Source: Bog-756 sp963777665
GTDB lineage: Bacteria > Actinomycetota > Acidimicrobiia > Acidimicrobiales > RAAP-2
Assembly: GCA_963777665.1 (NCBI GenBank)
Contig: CAVZRJ010000018.1
Span: forward strand, 21,170 to 85,169
Length of the DNA: 64,000 nucleotides
Direction: 5' to 3'
The stretch's first letter is position 1, and every line of letters begins with the position of its first letter. Shown piece after piece: positions 41,592 to 51,050 of the stretch. The notes beneath the pieces were generated by a model that saw nothing but the letters and a program-made list of their open reading frames with translations, was not told the origin of the DNA and made no database searches. The translations under genes were made by a program, and so were the position numbers.

Positions 41592-43073
41592 ATGGACGAC
41601 AGCACGACACTCGATCCGGAACCCAACATGCTCATCGACGGCAAGCTCGTCGAAGCATCGACTGGTGAGCGGTTCGACAACATCAACCCGGCGACCGAGG
41701 AGGTCATCGGCCAGGTCGCCGATGGCTCGGTCGCCGACATGCACCGGGCCATTACGGCTGCGCGGCGAGCCTTCGATGAGACCGACTGGTCGACCGACCG
41801 GGACTTCCGGAAGCACTGCCTCGAGCAGCTCCAGCAGGCCCTCGAGGCCGAGCGGGAGCAGCTTCGTGAGCAGCTCATCCTCGAGGTGGGCTGCCCGCGG
41901 ATGCTCACCCAGGGACCGCAGCTCGACGCTCCGCTGGCCGACTCCCTCCGCTACCCGATCCGGCTCATCGACGAGTTCGAGTGGGAGACCTACCTGCCCG
42001 AAGCGACCGATTTCCGCGGGGGCACCAATACCCGCCTGATCGTCAAGGAGCCGGCCGGGGTCGTCGGGGCCATCACCCCGTGGAACTTCCCGTTCGAGGT
42101 GACGCTGGCAAAGCTGGGCCAGGCACTGGCCACCGGCAACACGGTCGTGCTCAAGCCCGCCCCCGACACGCCGTGGAACGCCACCTTCATCGGCCGGCTC
42201 GTGGCCGAGCACACCGACATCCCGGCCGGCGTGCTCAACGTCGTGACCTCCGCTGACCATCTCATCGGCGAGGAGCTCACGCTCTCGCCGGAGGTCGACC
42301 TCATCTCCTTCACCGGGTCCACCGCCGTGGGCAAACGGATCATGGCCAAGGGCGCGGACACCATGAAGCGCCTGTTCCTCGAACTGGGCGGCAAGTCCGC
42401 CACGATCGTGCTCGACGACGCCGACTTCGACTCGGCGCTGATGATCGGCCTCGCGGTGTGCGCGCACGCCGGCCAGGGTTGCGCCATCCCGACGCGGATG
42501 CTGCTCCCCCGATCGCGCTACGACGAGGGCGTCGAACGGCTCACGGGCTACCTGGCCATGGTGCCCTACGGCGACCCCCAGCGCGAGGACGTGATCATGG
42601 GGCCGCTGATCTCCGCCAAGCAGCGCGACCGGGTCCTCGGGTACATCGACCGTGGCGTCGAGGAGGGAGCCACCCTCGCCGTCGGCGGTGGCCGTCCCAA
42701 GGACCAGCCCAAGGGCTTCTTCGTCGAGCCCACGATGTTCACCGGCGTCGAGAGCGGGATGACGATCGCCCAGGAGGAGATCTTCGGTCCGGTCCTGGTG
42801 GTCATCCCCTTCGAGGACGACGACGATGCGGTGCGCATCGCAAACGACAGCACGTACGGGCTGAGCGGCGCCGTCTTCTCCGGTTCGCAGGAACGCTCCC
42901 TTGCCGTGGCGCGACGGGTCCGCACCGGCACCATGGGCGTCAACGGCGGCGTCTGGTACGGAGCCGACGTCCCGTTCGGGGGGTACAAGAGCAGTGGGAT
43001 CGGGCGACAGAACGGCATCGCCGGATTCGACCAGTACCTCGAGATCAAGTCCCTGGCGTGGCCGAGTGCCTGA
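41592..43073 (+). CDS. NAD(P)-dependent aldehyde dehydrogenase (first)
   Basis: A 493-residue aldehyde dehydrogenase that oxidises an aldehyde to an acid. It has GAITPWNFPFEV (cofactor/Asn region), FTGSTAVGKRI, the general base in FLELGGKSA, and the nucleophilic Cys in AGQGCAIPTR. QEEIFGPVLVV and the C-terminal FGGYKSSGIGRQ are typical. The ATG at 41592 has GGGGAGC upstream; the frame open to 41346 overlaps the SDR gene and is not coding. A GGGAA-N5-TTCTT palindrome-like element lies about 60 bp upstream (41517-41531). Position suggests that it finishes the oxidation begun by the P450 and SDR. Confidence 0.92.
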   Translation: MDDSTTLDPEPNMLIDGKLVEASTGERFDNINPATEEVIGQVADGSVADMHRAITAARRAFDETDWSTDRDFRKHCLEQLQQALEAEREQLREQLILEVGCPRMLTQGPQLDAPLADSLRYPIRLIDEFEWETYLPEATDFRGGTNTRLIVKEPAGVVGAITPWNFPFEVTLAKLGQALATGNTVVLKPAPDTPWNATFIGRLVAEHTDIPAGVLNVVTSADHLIGEELTLSPEVDLISFTGSTAVGKRIMAKGADTMKRLFLELGGKSATIVLDDADFDSALMIGLAVCAHAGQGCAIPTRMLLPRSRYDEGVERLTGYLAMVPYGDPQREDVIMGPLISAKQRDRVLGYIDRGVEEGATLAVGGGRPKDQPKGFFVEPTMFTGVESGMTIAQEEIFGPVLVVIPFEDDDDAVRIANDSTYGLSGAVFSGSQERSLAVARRVRTGTMGVNGGVWYGADVPFGGYKSSGIGRQNGIAGFDQYLEIKSLAWPSA

Positions 43074-43148
43074 TCTCCCGAACAGCGCCATTGCGCGGAC
43101 GGCCCCGGTCAGGTGCAACCCGGGACGCTCGCTGCGGCGGGGTGGCCC

Positions 43149-44288
43149 GTGCAGCTGAACCTGACATCCGATCAGGAGTTCTTCCGTGACACCACGTCGA
43201 AATTCCTGACCGAGCACGCGTCTCCGGCGGAGATCCGTCGCCTCCGTGACGACCCCGTCGGATTCGGTGCCCGCTACTGGCAACGCGGCGCCGAGCTCGG
43301 GTGGACCTCCCTCCTCGTCGACGAGCAGTACGGCGGCGGGTCGATCAGCGGCAACGGGCTCATCGACCTCACGCTGGTGGCCCACGAGTTCGGGCGCCAC
43401 GCCGCACCGGGCCCGCTGCTCCCGACCAACCTCGTCGCCGCGGTTCTCAACGAGGATCCGGAGGGTCGTCATGGCGACCTCCGGGCGGGTCTCCTCGACG
43501 GCACGAAGCTCGCGTCCTGGGGTTACCGCGAGCACCGGCCGCACGACGGCCTCGGTCAGATCGCGCTCGAGGTCCGGCCCGACGGATCCGACATCGTCCT
43601 CAACGGTGTCAAGCGCCCGGTCGAGGCCGCGGAGGGGGCCACCCACTTCCTGGTCACCGGCCGCACGGACGGCGGGCTCACCCAGGTGCTGGCACCGGCC
43701 GGCACCGGGGGCATCTCGGTCCGCCCGATGCAGACGGTCGATCTCACCCGTCGGTTCTCCGAGGTCACCTTCCGCGACGTCCGACTGTCTGCCGACGCCG
43801 TGGTCGGCGCGATCGGTGAGGCCGACCGTCCCGTCGAGCGCCAGCTGCAGGTGGCACTGGTGATCGCAAACTCGGAGTCGGTCGGCGCCATGCAGCGCGC
43901 ATTGGAGATGACCATCGAGTGGGCGTTCGACCGCTACTCGTTCGGGCGGCCCCTTGCTTCCTACCAGGAGCTCAAGCACCGGTTCGCCGACATGAAGACC
44001 TGGCTCGAGGCCGGGCACGCGATCAACGACGCGGCAGCCGCGGCCGTCGCCTCCGGATCGGCCGACGCCGGCGAGCTGGTCAGTGCCGCCAAGGCCTTCA
44101 TCGGCGACTACGGCTCGGAGCTCGTGCAGGACTGCGTACAGATCCACGGAGGGATCGGCCTCACATTCGAACACGACATCCACTTCTACCTCCGACGCGT
44201 GGTCGTCAACCGAACGTTGTACGGCACGCCTGCCGAGCACCGGCACCGGCTCGCGTCGATCGTCGAACACCTGCCAGGTGCGGCGTGA
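43149..44288 (+). CDS. Acyl-CoA dehydrogenase, partner-type subunit
   Basis: A 379-residue acyl-CoA dehydrogenase-like protein. It starts VQLNLTSDQEFFRDTTSKFL, has LGWTSLLVDEQYGGGSI, and a middle domain without FxEPxxGSD. The C-terminal half is clear: EWAFDRYSFGRPLASYQELKHRFAD in outline, then CVQIHGGIGLTFEHDIHFYLRR. It overlaps the next dehydrogenase by 4 nt (GTGA), making the third adjacent pair in the window. Here the diverged member comes first. The GTG at 43149 has a G-rich upstream but no perfect ribosome binding site. Confidence 0.87.
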   Translation: MQLNLTSDQEFFRDTTSKFLTEHASPAEIRRLRDDPVGFGARYWQRGAELGWTSLLVDEQYGGGSISGNGLIDLTLVAHEFGRHAAPGPLLPTNLVAAVLNEDPEGRHGDLRAGLLDGTKLASWGYREHRPHDGLGQIALEVRPDGSDIVLNGVKRPVEAAEGATHFLVTGRTDGGLTQVLAPAGTGGISVRPMQTVDLTRRFSEVTFRDVRLSADAVVGAIGEADRPVERQLQVALVIANSESVGAMQRALEMTIEWAFDRYSFGRPLASYQELKHRFADMKTWLEAGHAINDAAAAAVASGSADAGELVSAAKAFIGDYGSELVQDCVQIHGGIGLTFEHDIHFYLRRVVVNRTLYGTPAEHRHRLASIVEHLPGAA

Positions 44289-45547
44289 GCACGGACACCG
44301 TGGAGGACGTCGCCGACTTCCGTGAGCGGGCCCGCTCGTGGATCCGGGCCAATCTCGAGCCTGCCGCGGAGCGCGCGGCGGAAGGGGTGCTCCGCAACAC
44401 CCGGACCGACGAGGAGGAGCTGGCCGAGGTCGCCCACGACCGGAAGCTGCAGGGCCGCCTGTTCGACGCGGGCCTCGCCGGCATCTGCTTCCCGACCGCA
44501 TACGGCGGTCAGGGACTGACCCCGGCACACCAGACGGCGTTGAACGAGGAGCTGGTCGGGTTCGAATACCCCATGCGGTTCCAGGCCCCGACCATCTCGC
44601 CCTGCGCCGCCGTCATCCTGGAGTTCGGGACGGAGGAGCAGAAGCTCCGGCACCTCCCGGCGATCCTGCGGGGCGAGGAGCTCTGGATGCAGTTCCTCTC
44701 GGAGCCCGGCGGCGGATCGGACGTGGCCGGCGCCCAGACCACCGCCGTGCGCGACGGTGACGAGTGGATGCTCAACGGTTCGAAGATCTGGACGACCGGC
44801 GCCTGGTGGTCGGACTGGGGGCTCTGCCTCGCCCGCACCAACTGGGACGTGCCGAAGCACCGTGGGCTCACCGTCTTCATGGTCCCGATCCGGCAGTCGG
44901 GCGTCGAGGTCCACCGGATCGAGATGCTCAACGGGACGAAGGAGTTCTGCCAGGAGTTCATGACCGACGTGCAGGTACCGGACCACGACCGCGTCGGTCA
45001 GGTGGACGACGGCTGGACCGTCGGCATCCGCTGGATGTTCCACGAACGCATGCTCCACAACTCCCCCTACGTCACGGTGCCGGCCGGCCAGGCCCACGGT
45101 GGTGTCGGCGGGTCGTCGGTGCTCCAGATCGCCCGGGGTACCGGTCGGGTCGATGACCCCCAGGTCCGGGACCTCGTCGGCGAGGCCAGGGTGCTCCAGC
45201 TGACCAACGAAGCGCTCCAGCACCGCCTCGCCGCCGGACTGCGCTCCGGCGCCTTCTCCGACCAGGCGGCCGCCATCGGTCGGCTGTTCTCCGGCGTGGT
45301 CTCGGCCCGGATCCACACCATCACACTCGAGCTGGCGGGTGGGGAGGCCGGGGCCTGGACCGACGACGACGGCGTCATCGGCCACTGCGGCACCGACTTC
45401 CTGATGCGCCAGGTGTCCACCATCGGCGGGGGAACGACCGAGATGGCGCGCAACGTGATCAGCGAGCGGGTCCTCGGCATGCCGAGGGAGCGCACACTCG
45501 ACCGGGACGTCCCCTTCCGCGACGTCCCGCGCGGCGCCCCGGGCTGA
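44285..45547 (+). CDS. Acyl-CoA dehydrogenase, catalytic-type member
   Basis: A 420-residue dehydrogenase. It has ICFPTAYGGQGLTPAH, FLSEPGGGSDVAGA, NGSKIWTTGAWWSDWGLCLA, RIEMLNGTKEFCQEF and the C-terminal IGGGTTEMARNVISERVLG. The first 50 residues are longer than in the other members. The GTG at 44285 overlaps the upstream partner gene. Together with 43149-44288 it should form one enzyme. The CaiB gene begins 9 bp after it, so CoA transfer and dehydrogenation are expressed together. Confidence 0.9.
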   Translation: MSTDTVEDVADFRERARSWIRANLEPAAERAAEGVLRNTRTDEEELAEVAHDRKLQGRLFDAGLAGICFPTAYGGQGLTPAHQTALNEELVGFEYPMRFQAPTISPCAAVILEFGTEEQKLRHLPAILRGEELWMQFLSEPGGGSDVAGAQTTAVRDGDEWMLNGSKIWTTGAWWSDWGLCLARTNWDVPKHRGLTVFMVPIRQSGVEVHRIEMLNGTKEFCQEFMTDVQVPDHDRVGQVDDGWTVGIRWMFHERMLHNSPYVTVPAGQAHGGVGGSSVLQIARGTGRVDDPQVRDLVGEARVLQLTNEALQHRLAAGLRSGAFSDQAAAIGRLFSGVVSARIHTITLELAGGEAGAWTDDDGVIGHCGTDFLMRQVSTIGGGTTEMARNVISERVLGMPRERTLDRDVPFRDVPRGAPG

Positions 45548-45556
45548 GGTGACCAG

Positions 45557-46774
45557 ATGAGCGCGGTGATGGAGGGGGTGCGCGTCCTCGAGGTGGCCGA
45601 GCACACGTTCGTCCCGGCCGCATCGGCGCTGCTGTCGGACTGGGGTGCCGAGGTCATCAAGATCGAGCACATCGAGCGCGGGGACGCCATGCGGGGCCTG
45701 GCCTCGACCGGCCTCGCCATCGTGCCCAACGACGTGCACGTCCTCCTCGAGCACTCCAACCGCGGGAAGAAGAGCCTCGCCCTCGACCTGACCACGCCGG
45801 ACGGGCTCGAGATCCTCTACAAGCTGGTCGCGACCTCGGACGTCTTCCTCACCAACAAGCTCCCGAGCGTCCGTCGGAAGCTGCACGTGGACATCGAGGA
45901 TGTCCGGGCCCACAATCCGGACATCATCTACGTACGCGGCACCGGCCAGGGCGAGCGGGGCCCTGATGCGGACAAGGGCTCCTACGACTCGCTGGCGTTC
46001 TGGGCCCGTGCCGGGGTGGCCGCCGGCGCCAGGCGACCCGAGTACGAGCTCGTGCCCGTCCCTCCCGCCCCGGGTTTCGGTGACTCGATCGGGGCGATGA
46101 CGATCGCCGGAGGCATCATGGGCGCGCTGTTCCACCGTGAGCGGACCGGCGAGGCGACCACCGTCGACGTCTCACTGCTCGGCGTAGGGCTCTGGGCGAT
46201 GGGGCAGGCCCTGGCACTCTCGCTCATCCTCGACCGTCCGTGGGCCCCCCCGCCGGCCGACTCCCTCGGGTCGAATCCGCTGTCCCGCACGTACCAGACC
46301 GCCGACGGGCGCACGCTCTGGTTCACGTGCCTGCAGGCCGGCAAGTACTGGCCGACCCTCTGTGCGGCCATCGGGCGACCCGAACTCGCGACGGATCCGA
46401 GGTTCGCCGACCATGCCTCGCTGCTCGCCAACAGCGCCGAGGCCATCCGGGAGTTGGAACCGGTGTTCGCCGACGCGACCCTCGAGGAGTGGCGCCGGCG
46501 TTTGGAGGGCTTCGATGGCCAGTGGGCCGTCATGCAGGACACGATCGAGGCCGCAGGCGACCCGCAGACCGTCGCCAACGGCTACGTCCAGGACTGTCAG
46601 ACCGCCGAGGGCACCCCCTTCCGTCTGGCGGCCGCCCCTGTACAGTTCGACGGGGAGCCCGCCGCTCCCGGCCGCGCCCCGAGCCTCAACGAGCACGGCG
46701 ACAGCATCCTCGAAGAGCTCGGGTTCGACTGGGACGCCATCATCGACCTCAAGGTACGCGGCATTGTTGCCTGA
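45557..46774 (+). CDS. CaiB/BaiF-family CoA transferase (third paralogue)
   Basis: A 405-residue type III CoA transferase. The start MSAVMEGVRVLEVAEHTFVPA and LSDWGAEVIKIEHIERGDAM are typical. SIGAMTIAGGIMGALFHRE and VDVSLLGVG follow; the position of the formyl-CoA transferase Asp reads Gly by eye. It is more similar in layout to the second paralogue than to the first. The ATG has GAGGTG upstream and 9 bp separate it from the dehydrogenase gene. It is followed after 35 bp by an SDR, in a plus-strand run that ends with the B12 mutase. The donor acid is unknown. Confidence 0.88.
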   Translation: MSAVMEGVRVLEVAEHTFVPAASALLSDWGAEVIKIEHIERGDAMRGLASTGLAIVPNDVHVLLEHSNRGKKSLALDLTTPDGLEILYKLVATSDVFLTNKLPSVRRKLHVDIEDVRAHNPDIIYVRGTGQGERGPDADKGSYDSLAFWARAGVAAGARRPEYELVPVPPAPGFGDSIGAMTIAGGIMGALFHRERTGEATTVDVSLLGVGLWAMGQALALSLILDRPWAPPPADSLGSNPLSRTYQTADGRTLWFTCLQAGKYWPTLCAAIGRPELATDPRFADHASLLANSAEAIRELEPVFADATLEEWRRRLEGFDGQWAVMQDTIEAAGDPQTVANGYVQDCQTAEGTPFRLAAAPVQFDGEPAAPGRAPSLNEHGDSILEELGFDWDAIIDLKVRGIVA

Positions 46775-46809
46775 CCCCAACCACATCGACCCCCCGGGAG
46801 GACACGACC

Positions 46810-47641
46810 ATGACCCTGTTTGATGCGTTCCGCTACGACGGCAAGAGAGCGCTGGTGGTCGGAGGAGCGACCGGGATGGGCGCAGCGGCGGCCGAACTGC
46901 TGCAGTCCGCAGGAGCGGAGGTCGTGGTGATGGACTTCGCCGAAGATCAAGCTGAAGGGAGCCACCGCAATCCAGATGAACCTCGCCGAGCGCGACTCGA
47001 TCGACGGAGCACTCGCCCAGTTGGGAGGCCCGATCGACGCGCTCCTCTCCTGTGCCGGCGTGGCCGACGGCACTCCGGGCATCGAGAAGATCAACTTCAT
47101 CGGACACCGGCACCTCATCGACAGCCTGCTCGCCAAGGACCTGCTCCCCCGGGGCTCTGCCATCGGGTTCATCTCGTCTGCGGCCGGACTCGGGTGGGAA
47201 GCCAACCTCCCCCGGATCCGCGAGTACCTGGCCACCCCCGACTTCGACAGCGCGGTGGAATGGATCGCGGCCAACGGCGGCGCCGACTACCTCTCGACCA
47301 AGCAGGCGATCTGTGCGTATGTCGCCATTCAGGCGTTCCCCATGGCGAAGCGCGGGATCCGGATCAACGCGATCTGCCCCGGTCCGACCGACACCCCGCT
47401 GGCCCAGGCGAACAAGGAGCTCTGGCTCGGCTTCGGTTCCGACTTCCGCGCCGAGACCGGTGTCGAGACGTCGACTCCTCTGGAGCAGGCCTACCCGCTC
47501 GTGTTCCTGTGCAGCGCGGCAGCCGCTGCAATCAGCGGGATCACCATGGTCACCGATTCGGGGTACTTCGCGGCCGGGGTCACCGAGGAGTTCCCGCCAG
47601 CCACGCCTGTCGCCCAATTCCTGCTCGGGCGGCTCGGATGA
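46810..47641 (+). CDS. SDR of the 3-alpha-hydroxysteroid/coniferyl-alcohol dehydrogenase type, frameshifted near 46943
   Basis: A short-chain dehydrogenase of about 276 aa. The first 45 residues are in one frame (DGKRALVVGGATGMGAAAAELL). After FAE at about 46943 the protein continues in another frame as IKLKGATAIQMNLAERDSIDG, SCAGVADGTPG, ISSAAGLGWEANLP and the catalytic GGADYLSTKQA. A run GAAGATC should read GAGATC; one A is extra. The 832-nt length is a multiple of three plus one. A long insertion between the catalytic Ser and Tyr (about 40 residues, with REYLATPDFDSAVEWIAAN) is the mark of 3-alpha-hydroxysteroid dehydrogenase/carbonyl reductase and coniferyl-alcohol dehydrogenase. The substrate may therefore be a ring alcohol. 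Confidence 0.85.
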
Positions 47642-47657
47642 CCGGCTCGAGCCTGGT

Positions 47658-47681
47658 CTGACCGAACGATCGGACGGTCAG
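47658..47681. repeat. Inverted repeat after the SDR gene (operator or terminator)
   Basis: CTGACCG at 47658-47664 and CGGTCAG at 47675-47681 are exact inverted arms around a 10-bp spacer. There is no T-run. It lies 17 bp after the SDR stop and about 114-137 bp before the mutase start, so it could be a terminator hairpin or a regulator site for the mutase gene. A TAATAT -10-like box follows at 47736-47741. Confidence 0.4.
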
Positions 47682-47794
47682 TCCCAGGTCGGGAGGGCTC
47701 GGCCCCAGCCGGGGCAATTTAGTAGGACGTCGTAGTAATATGGCCGAGTGACGTGCACCGGGTCCCTCCGCCGCCAGCCCCACCTGGTCCGGGC

Positions 47795-50700
47795 GTGAGC
47801 GACCTCCACCGACCGGCCCATCCGGTCAGGTTCGTGACCGCGGCCAGTCTGTTCGACGGGCACGATGCCGCCATCAGCATCATGCGGCGCCTCCTCCAGG
47901 CCCAGGGCGCCGAGGTCGTCCACCTCGGGCACAACCGCTCGGTGGACGAGGTGGTCCGGGCGGCGGTCGAGGAGGACGTGCAGGGGGTGGCGGTGAGCTC
48001 CTACCAGGGTGGCCACACCGAGTACTTCAAGTACCTGGTGGACCGGCTCCGCGGCCGAGGGCCGCCCCGAGGTGCTGATCTACGGGGGCGGCGGGGGCGT
48101 CATCGTGGCGGAGGAGATCGAGGAGCTCGAGGCCTACGGCGTGCGGCGGATCTTCTCCCCCGCCGACGGCCAGCGTCTCGGGCTCGAGCGGATGATCAAT
48201 CTCCTCATCGAGGAATGCGACCGCGACGTGACCGCCGACGGGCCGCCGTCGCTGGATGCACTGCGCAGTGGCGACCACCGGTCGCTGGCCCGGTGGATCA
48301 GCTGCCTCGAGGCCGGATCCGTCGACAGCGCCGCCATCGAGTCGCTGCTGCGCGCCTCGACGGCGACTCCAGTGCCCGTGCTCGGAGTCACCGGCACCGG
48401 TGGGTCGGGCAAGTCCTCACTGACCGACGAGCTCATCCGGCGCTTCCGACTCGACCACGAGGACAAGCTCTCGATCGCCGTCCTGGCCGTCGACCCCACC
48501 CGCCGGCGGGGCGGAGGTGCCCTGCTCGGGGACCGCATCCGCATGAATGCGATCGACGCCGGCAACGTCTACTTCCGATCGATGGCCACCCGGAACTCGG
48601 GGTCCGAGCTGCCGGACCACTTCCCGCTCGTCGGTCGCGGCCTGTGCTGCGGCCGGCTTCGACCTGGTCATCGCGGAGACCCCGGGCATCGGTCAGGGGG
48701 ATGCCGCGGTGACCGAGATCGCCGACGTGGCGCTCTACGTGATGACTCCGGAGTACGGGGCCGCCTCGCAGCTCGAGAAGATCGACATGCTCGAGCTCGC
48801 CGACGTGGTCGCCATCAACAAGTTCGACCGGCGCGGTGCCGACGATGCGTTCCGACAGGTCTGCCGGCAGTGGTCCCGCGACCATCGGGACGCTGCGGGC
48901 CCTCCCGGGGCGGAACCGGTGTTCGGCACGATCGCCTCCCGGTTCAACGACGACGGGACCACCGCGTTGTACCACCGGCTCGAGACCGAGCTGATCGGCA
49001 AGGGTCTGGTCGTCGGCGACGGCATCCTTCCGGCCACCACCGTGCGCACCTCGACCCGCGCCTCGGCCATCGTGCCATCGGAACGGCACCGATACCTGGC
49101 GGACATCGCGGCGTCGATCCGCGAGTACCACGCGACCAGCGCGCGCCTTGCCGCCGAGGCCCGCCAGGCCCAACAGATCGGCGCTGTCGTCGCCCTGGGT
49201 GCCGACCGCCAGGTCGAGATCACCGCCCTTGCCGAGCTGGCCGCCGAACTCGATGCGGCCCGCGATCCGGAGGGGCGGCGCCTCCTCGAGGAGTGGGACG
49301 CCCTGCGGCCGACCATGGTCATCGGCGATGACCCGACCGAGCCCGGCGGGGACGACCGCTCCCCTGCGTTGTGGCGCACCTCGCTCTCGGGAACCCGCGT
49401 CCCCCGGGTGGCGCTCCCGCGGGTCACCGAGCACGGAGAGCTGGTGCGGTGGCTGCGCTCCGAGCACCTGCCCGGCCGGTTCCCCTTCACGGCCGGGGTG
49501 TTCCCCTTCAAGCGGACCGAGGAGGACCCTGCCCGCATGTTCGCCGGGGAGGGCGATGCCTTCCGGACCAACCGCCGCTTCCACCTCCTCGCCGAGGGGC
49601 AGGCGGCGACCCGACTCTCCACGGCGTTCGACTCGGTGACCCTCTACGGCTTCGATCCGGACGAACGGCCCGACATCTACGGCAAGATCGGGACCGCCGG
49701 AGTCTCGATCGCCACGCTCGACGACATGAAGGTCCTCTTCGGCGGGTTCGATCTCTGCGATCCGACCACGTCGGTCTCGATGACCATCAACGGGCCGGCA
49801 CCGACCATCCTGGCGATGTTCCTCAACGCTGCGGTCGACCAGCGGCTCGAGCGGTTCGAGGCCGAGCACGGGCGTCCGGCCGACGAGACCGAAGCCTCTG
49901 GAATCACCGCCGACGTGTTCCGCACGGTACGGGGCACCGTGCAGGCGGACATCCTGAAGGAGGACCAGGGCCAGAACACCTGCATCTTCTCCACCGAGTT
50001 CTCCCTCGGTGTGATGGCCGACATGCAGGAGTGGTTCATCGAGCACCAGGTCAGGAACTTCTACTCGGTGTCGATCTCCGGCTATCACATCGCGGAGGCG
50101 GGAGCCAACCCCATCACCCAGCTCGCCTTCACCCTGGCAAACGGCTTCACCTACGTGGAGTCCTACCTGGCACGGGGCATGGACGTGGACGACTTCGCCC
50201 CGAGCTTCTCCTTCTTCCTGTCGAACGGGATGGATCCCGAGTACACGGTGATCGGCCGGGTGGCCCGCCGGATCTGGGCCATCGCGATGAAGGAGCGCTA
50301 CGGCGCCAACGAACGGTCGCAGAAGCTCAAGTACCACGTCCAGACCTCCGGACGCTCCCTGCACGCCCAGGAGATGGCCTTCAACGACATCCGCACCACG
50401 CTCCAGGCGCTGTGCGCCATCTACGACAACGCCAACAGCCTCCACACGAACGCCTACGACGAGGCGGTCACCACGCCGACGGCCGAGTCGGTCCGGCGCG
50501 CTCTGGCCATCCAGATGATCATCACCAAGGAGTGGGGGGTTGCCGCCAACGAGAACCCCCTCCAGGGGAGCTTCATCGTGGAGGAGCTCACCGACCTGCT
50601 CGAGGAGGCCGTCCTCGCCGAGCTGGACCGGCTCAGCGAACGGGGCGGCGTGCTCGGGGCCATGGAGACCGGCTACCAACGGGGCCGCATCCAGGACGAC

Positions 50701-51030
50701 TCCATGCTCTACGAGCACAAGAAGCACGACGGTTCGTTGCCCATCGTCGGCGTCAACACCTTCACCGCACCCGGAAGCGACGGTCCCCCGGAGGTGATCG
50801 AGCTCGCCCGTTCGACCGAGCAGGAGAAGCAGGCGCAGCTCTCCCGGCTCAGGGACTTCACGCAGCGCCACGCGCTCGACCGTGACGTCGCCCTGGACGA
50901 GCTGCGCCGGGTCGCACTCGGCGGTGGCAACATCTTCGCCGAGCTCATGTCCACGGTGCGGCACGCCACGCTCGGCGAGATCACCGGCACCTTGTTCGAA
51001 GTGGGTGGCTCCTACCGCCGGAACGTGTAG
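47795..51030 (+). CDS. icmF: IcmF-type fused B12-dependent acyl-CoA mutase, frameshifted near 48056 and 48638
   Basis: A protein of about 1,078 aa fusing three parts. First is a B12-binding domain (VTAASLFDGHDAAISIMRR, with the Asp-x-His ligand; GVAVSSYQGGH; VLIYGGGGG). Second is a MeaI-like G3E GTPase chaperone domain (Walker A GVTGTGGSGKSS, VLAVDPTRRRGGGALLGDR, ETPGIGQGD, INKFDRRG). Third is the mutase barrel (RFPFTAGVFPFKRTEEDPARMF, then FSTEFSLGVM and SISGYHIAEAGANPITQLAF). This order is specific to IcmF, which interconverts isobutyryl- and butyryl-CoA or related branched acyl-CoAs. Two single extra bases (about 48056 and 48638) break the frame, and 3,236 nt is a multiple of three plus two, which agrees. 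The GTG at 47795 gives the family start VSDLHRPAHPVRF. Confidence 0.9.
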
Positions 51031-51050
51031 GCGGCCCGCTCAAGCGGCCC
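51031..51050. terminator. Candidate terminator stem between the mutase and BtuF-like genes
   Basis: GCGGCCCGCT and AGCGGCC can pair with one bulged C around a 2-base loop, in the 9-bp gap and first codons of two convergent genes. There is no T-run. It is small and weakly supported. Confidence 0.25.

Noticed and set aside
41469..44528. Minus-strand open frame of about 1,000 codons
   Set aside because: It is antisense to an SDR, an aldehyde dehydrogenase and an acyl-CoA dehydrogenase with intact motifs. Its translation is Glu/Gly/Arg/Val-rich and has no domain, which is the usual mirror effect in high-G+C DNA.
48433..50964. Minus-strand open frame of about 840 codons
   Set aside because: It mirrors the IcmF mutase domain, whose plus-strand motifs are clear. 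The mirror has repetitive Asp/Gly/Arg/Leu/Val composition and no recognisable family.
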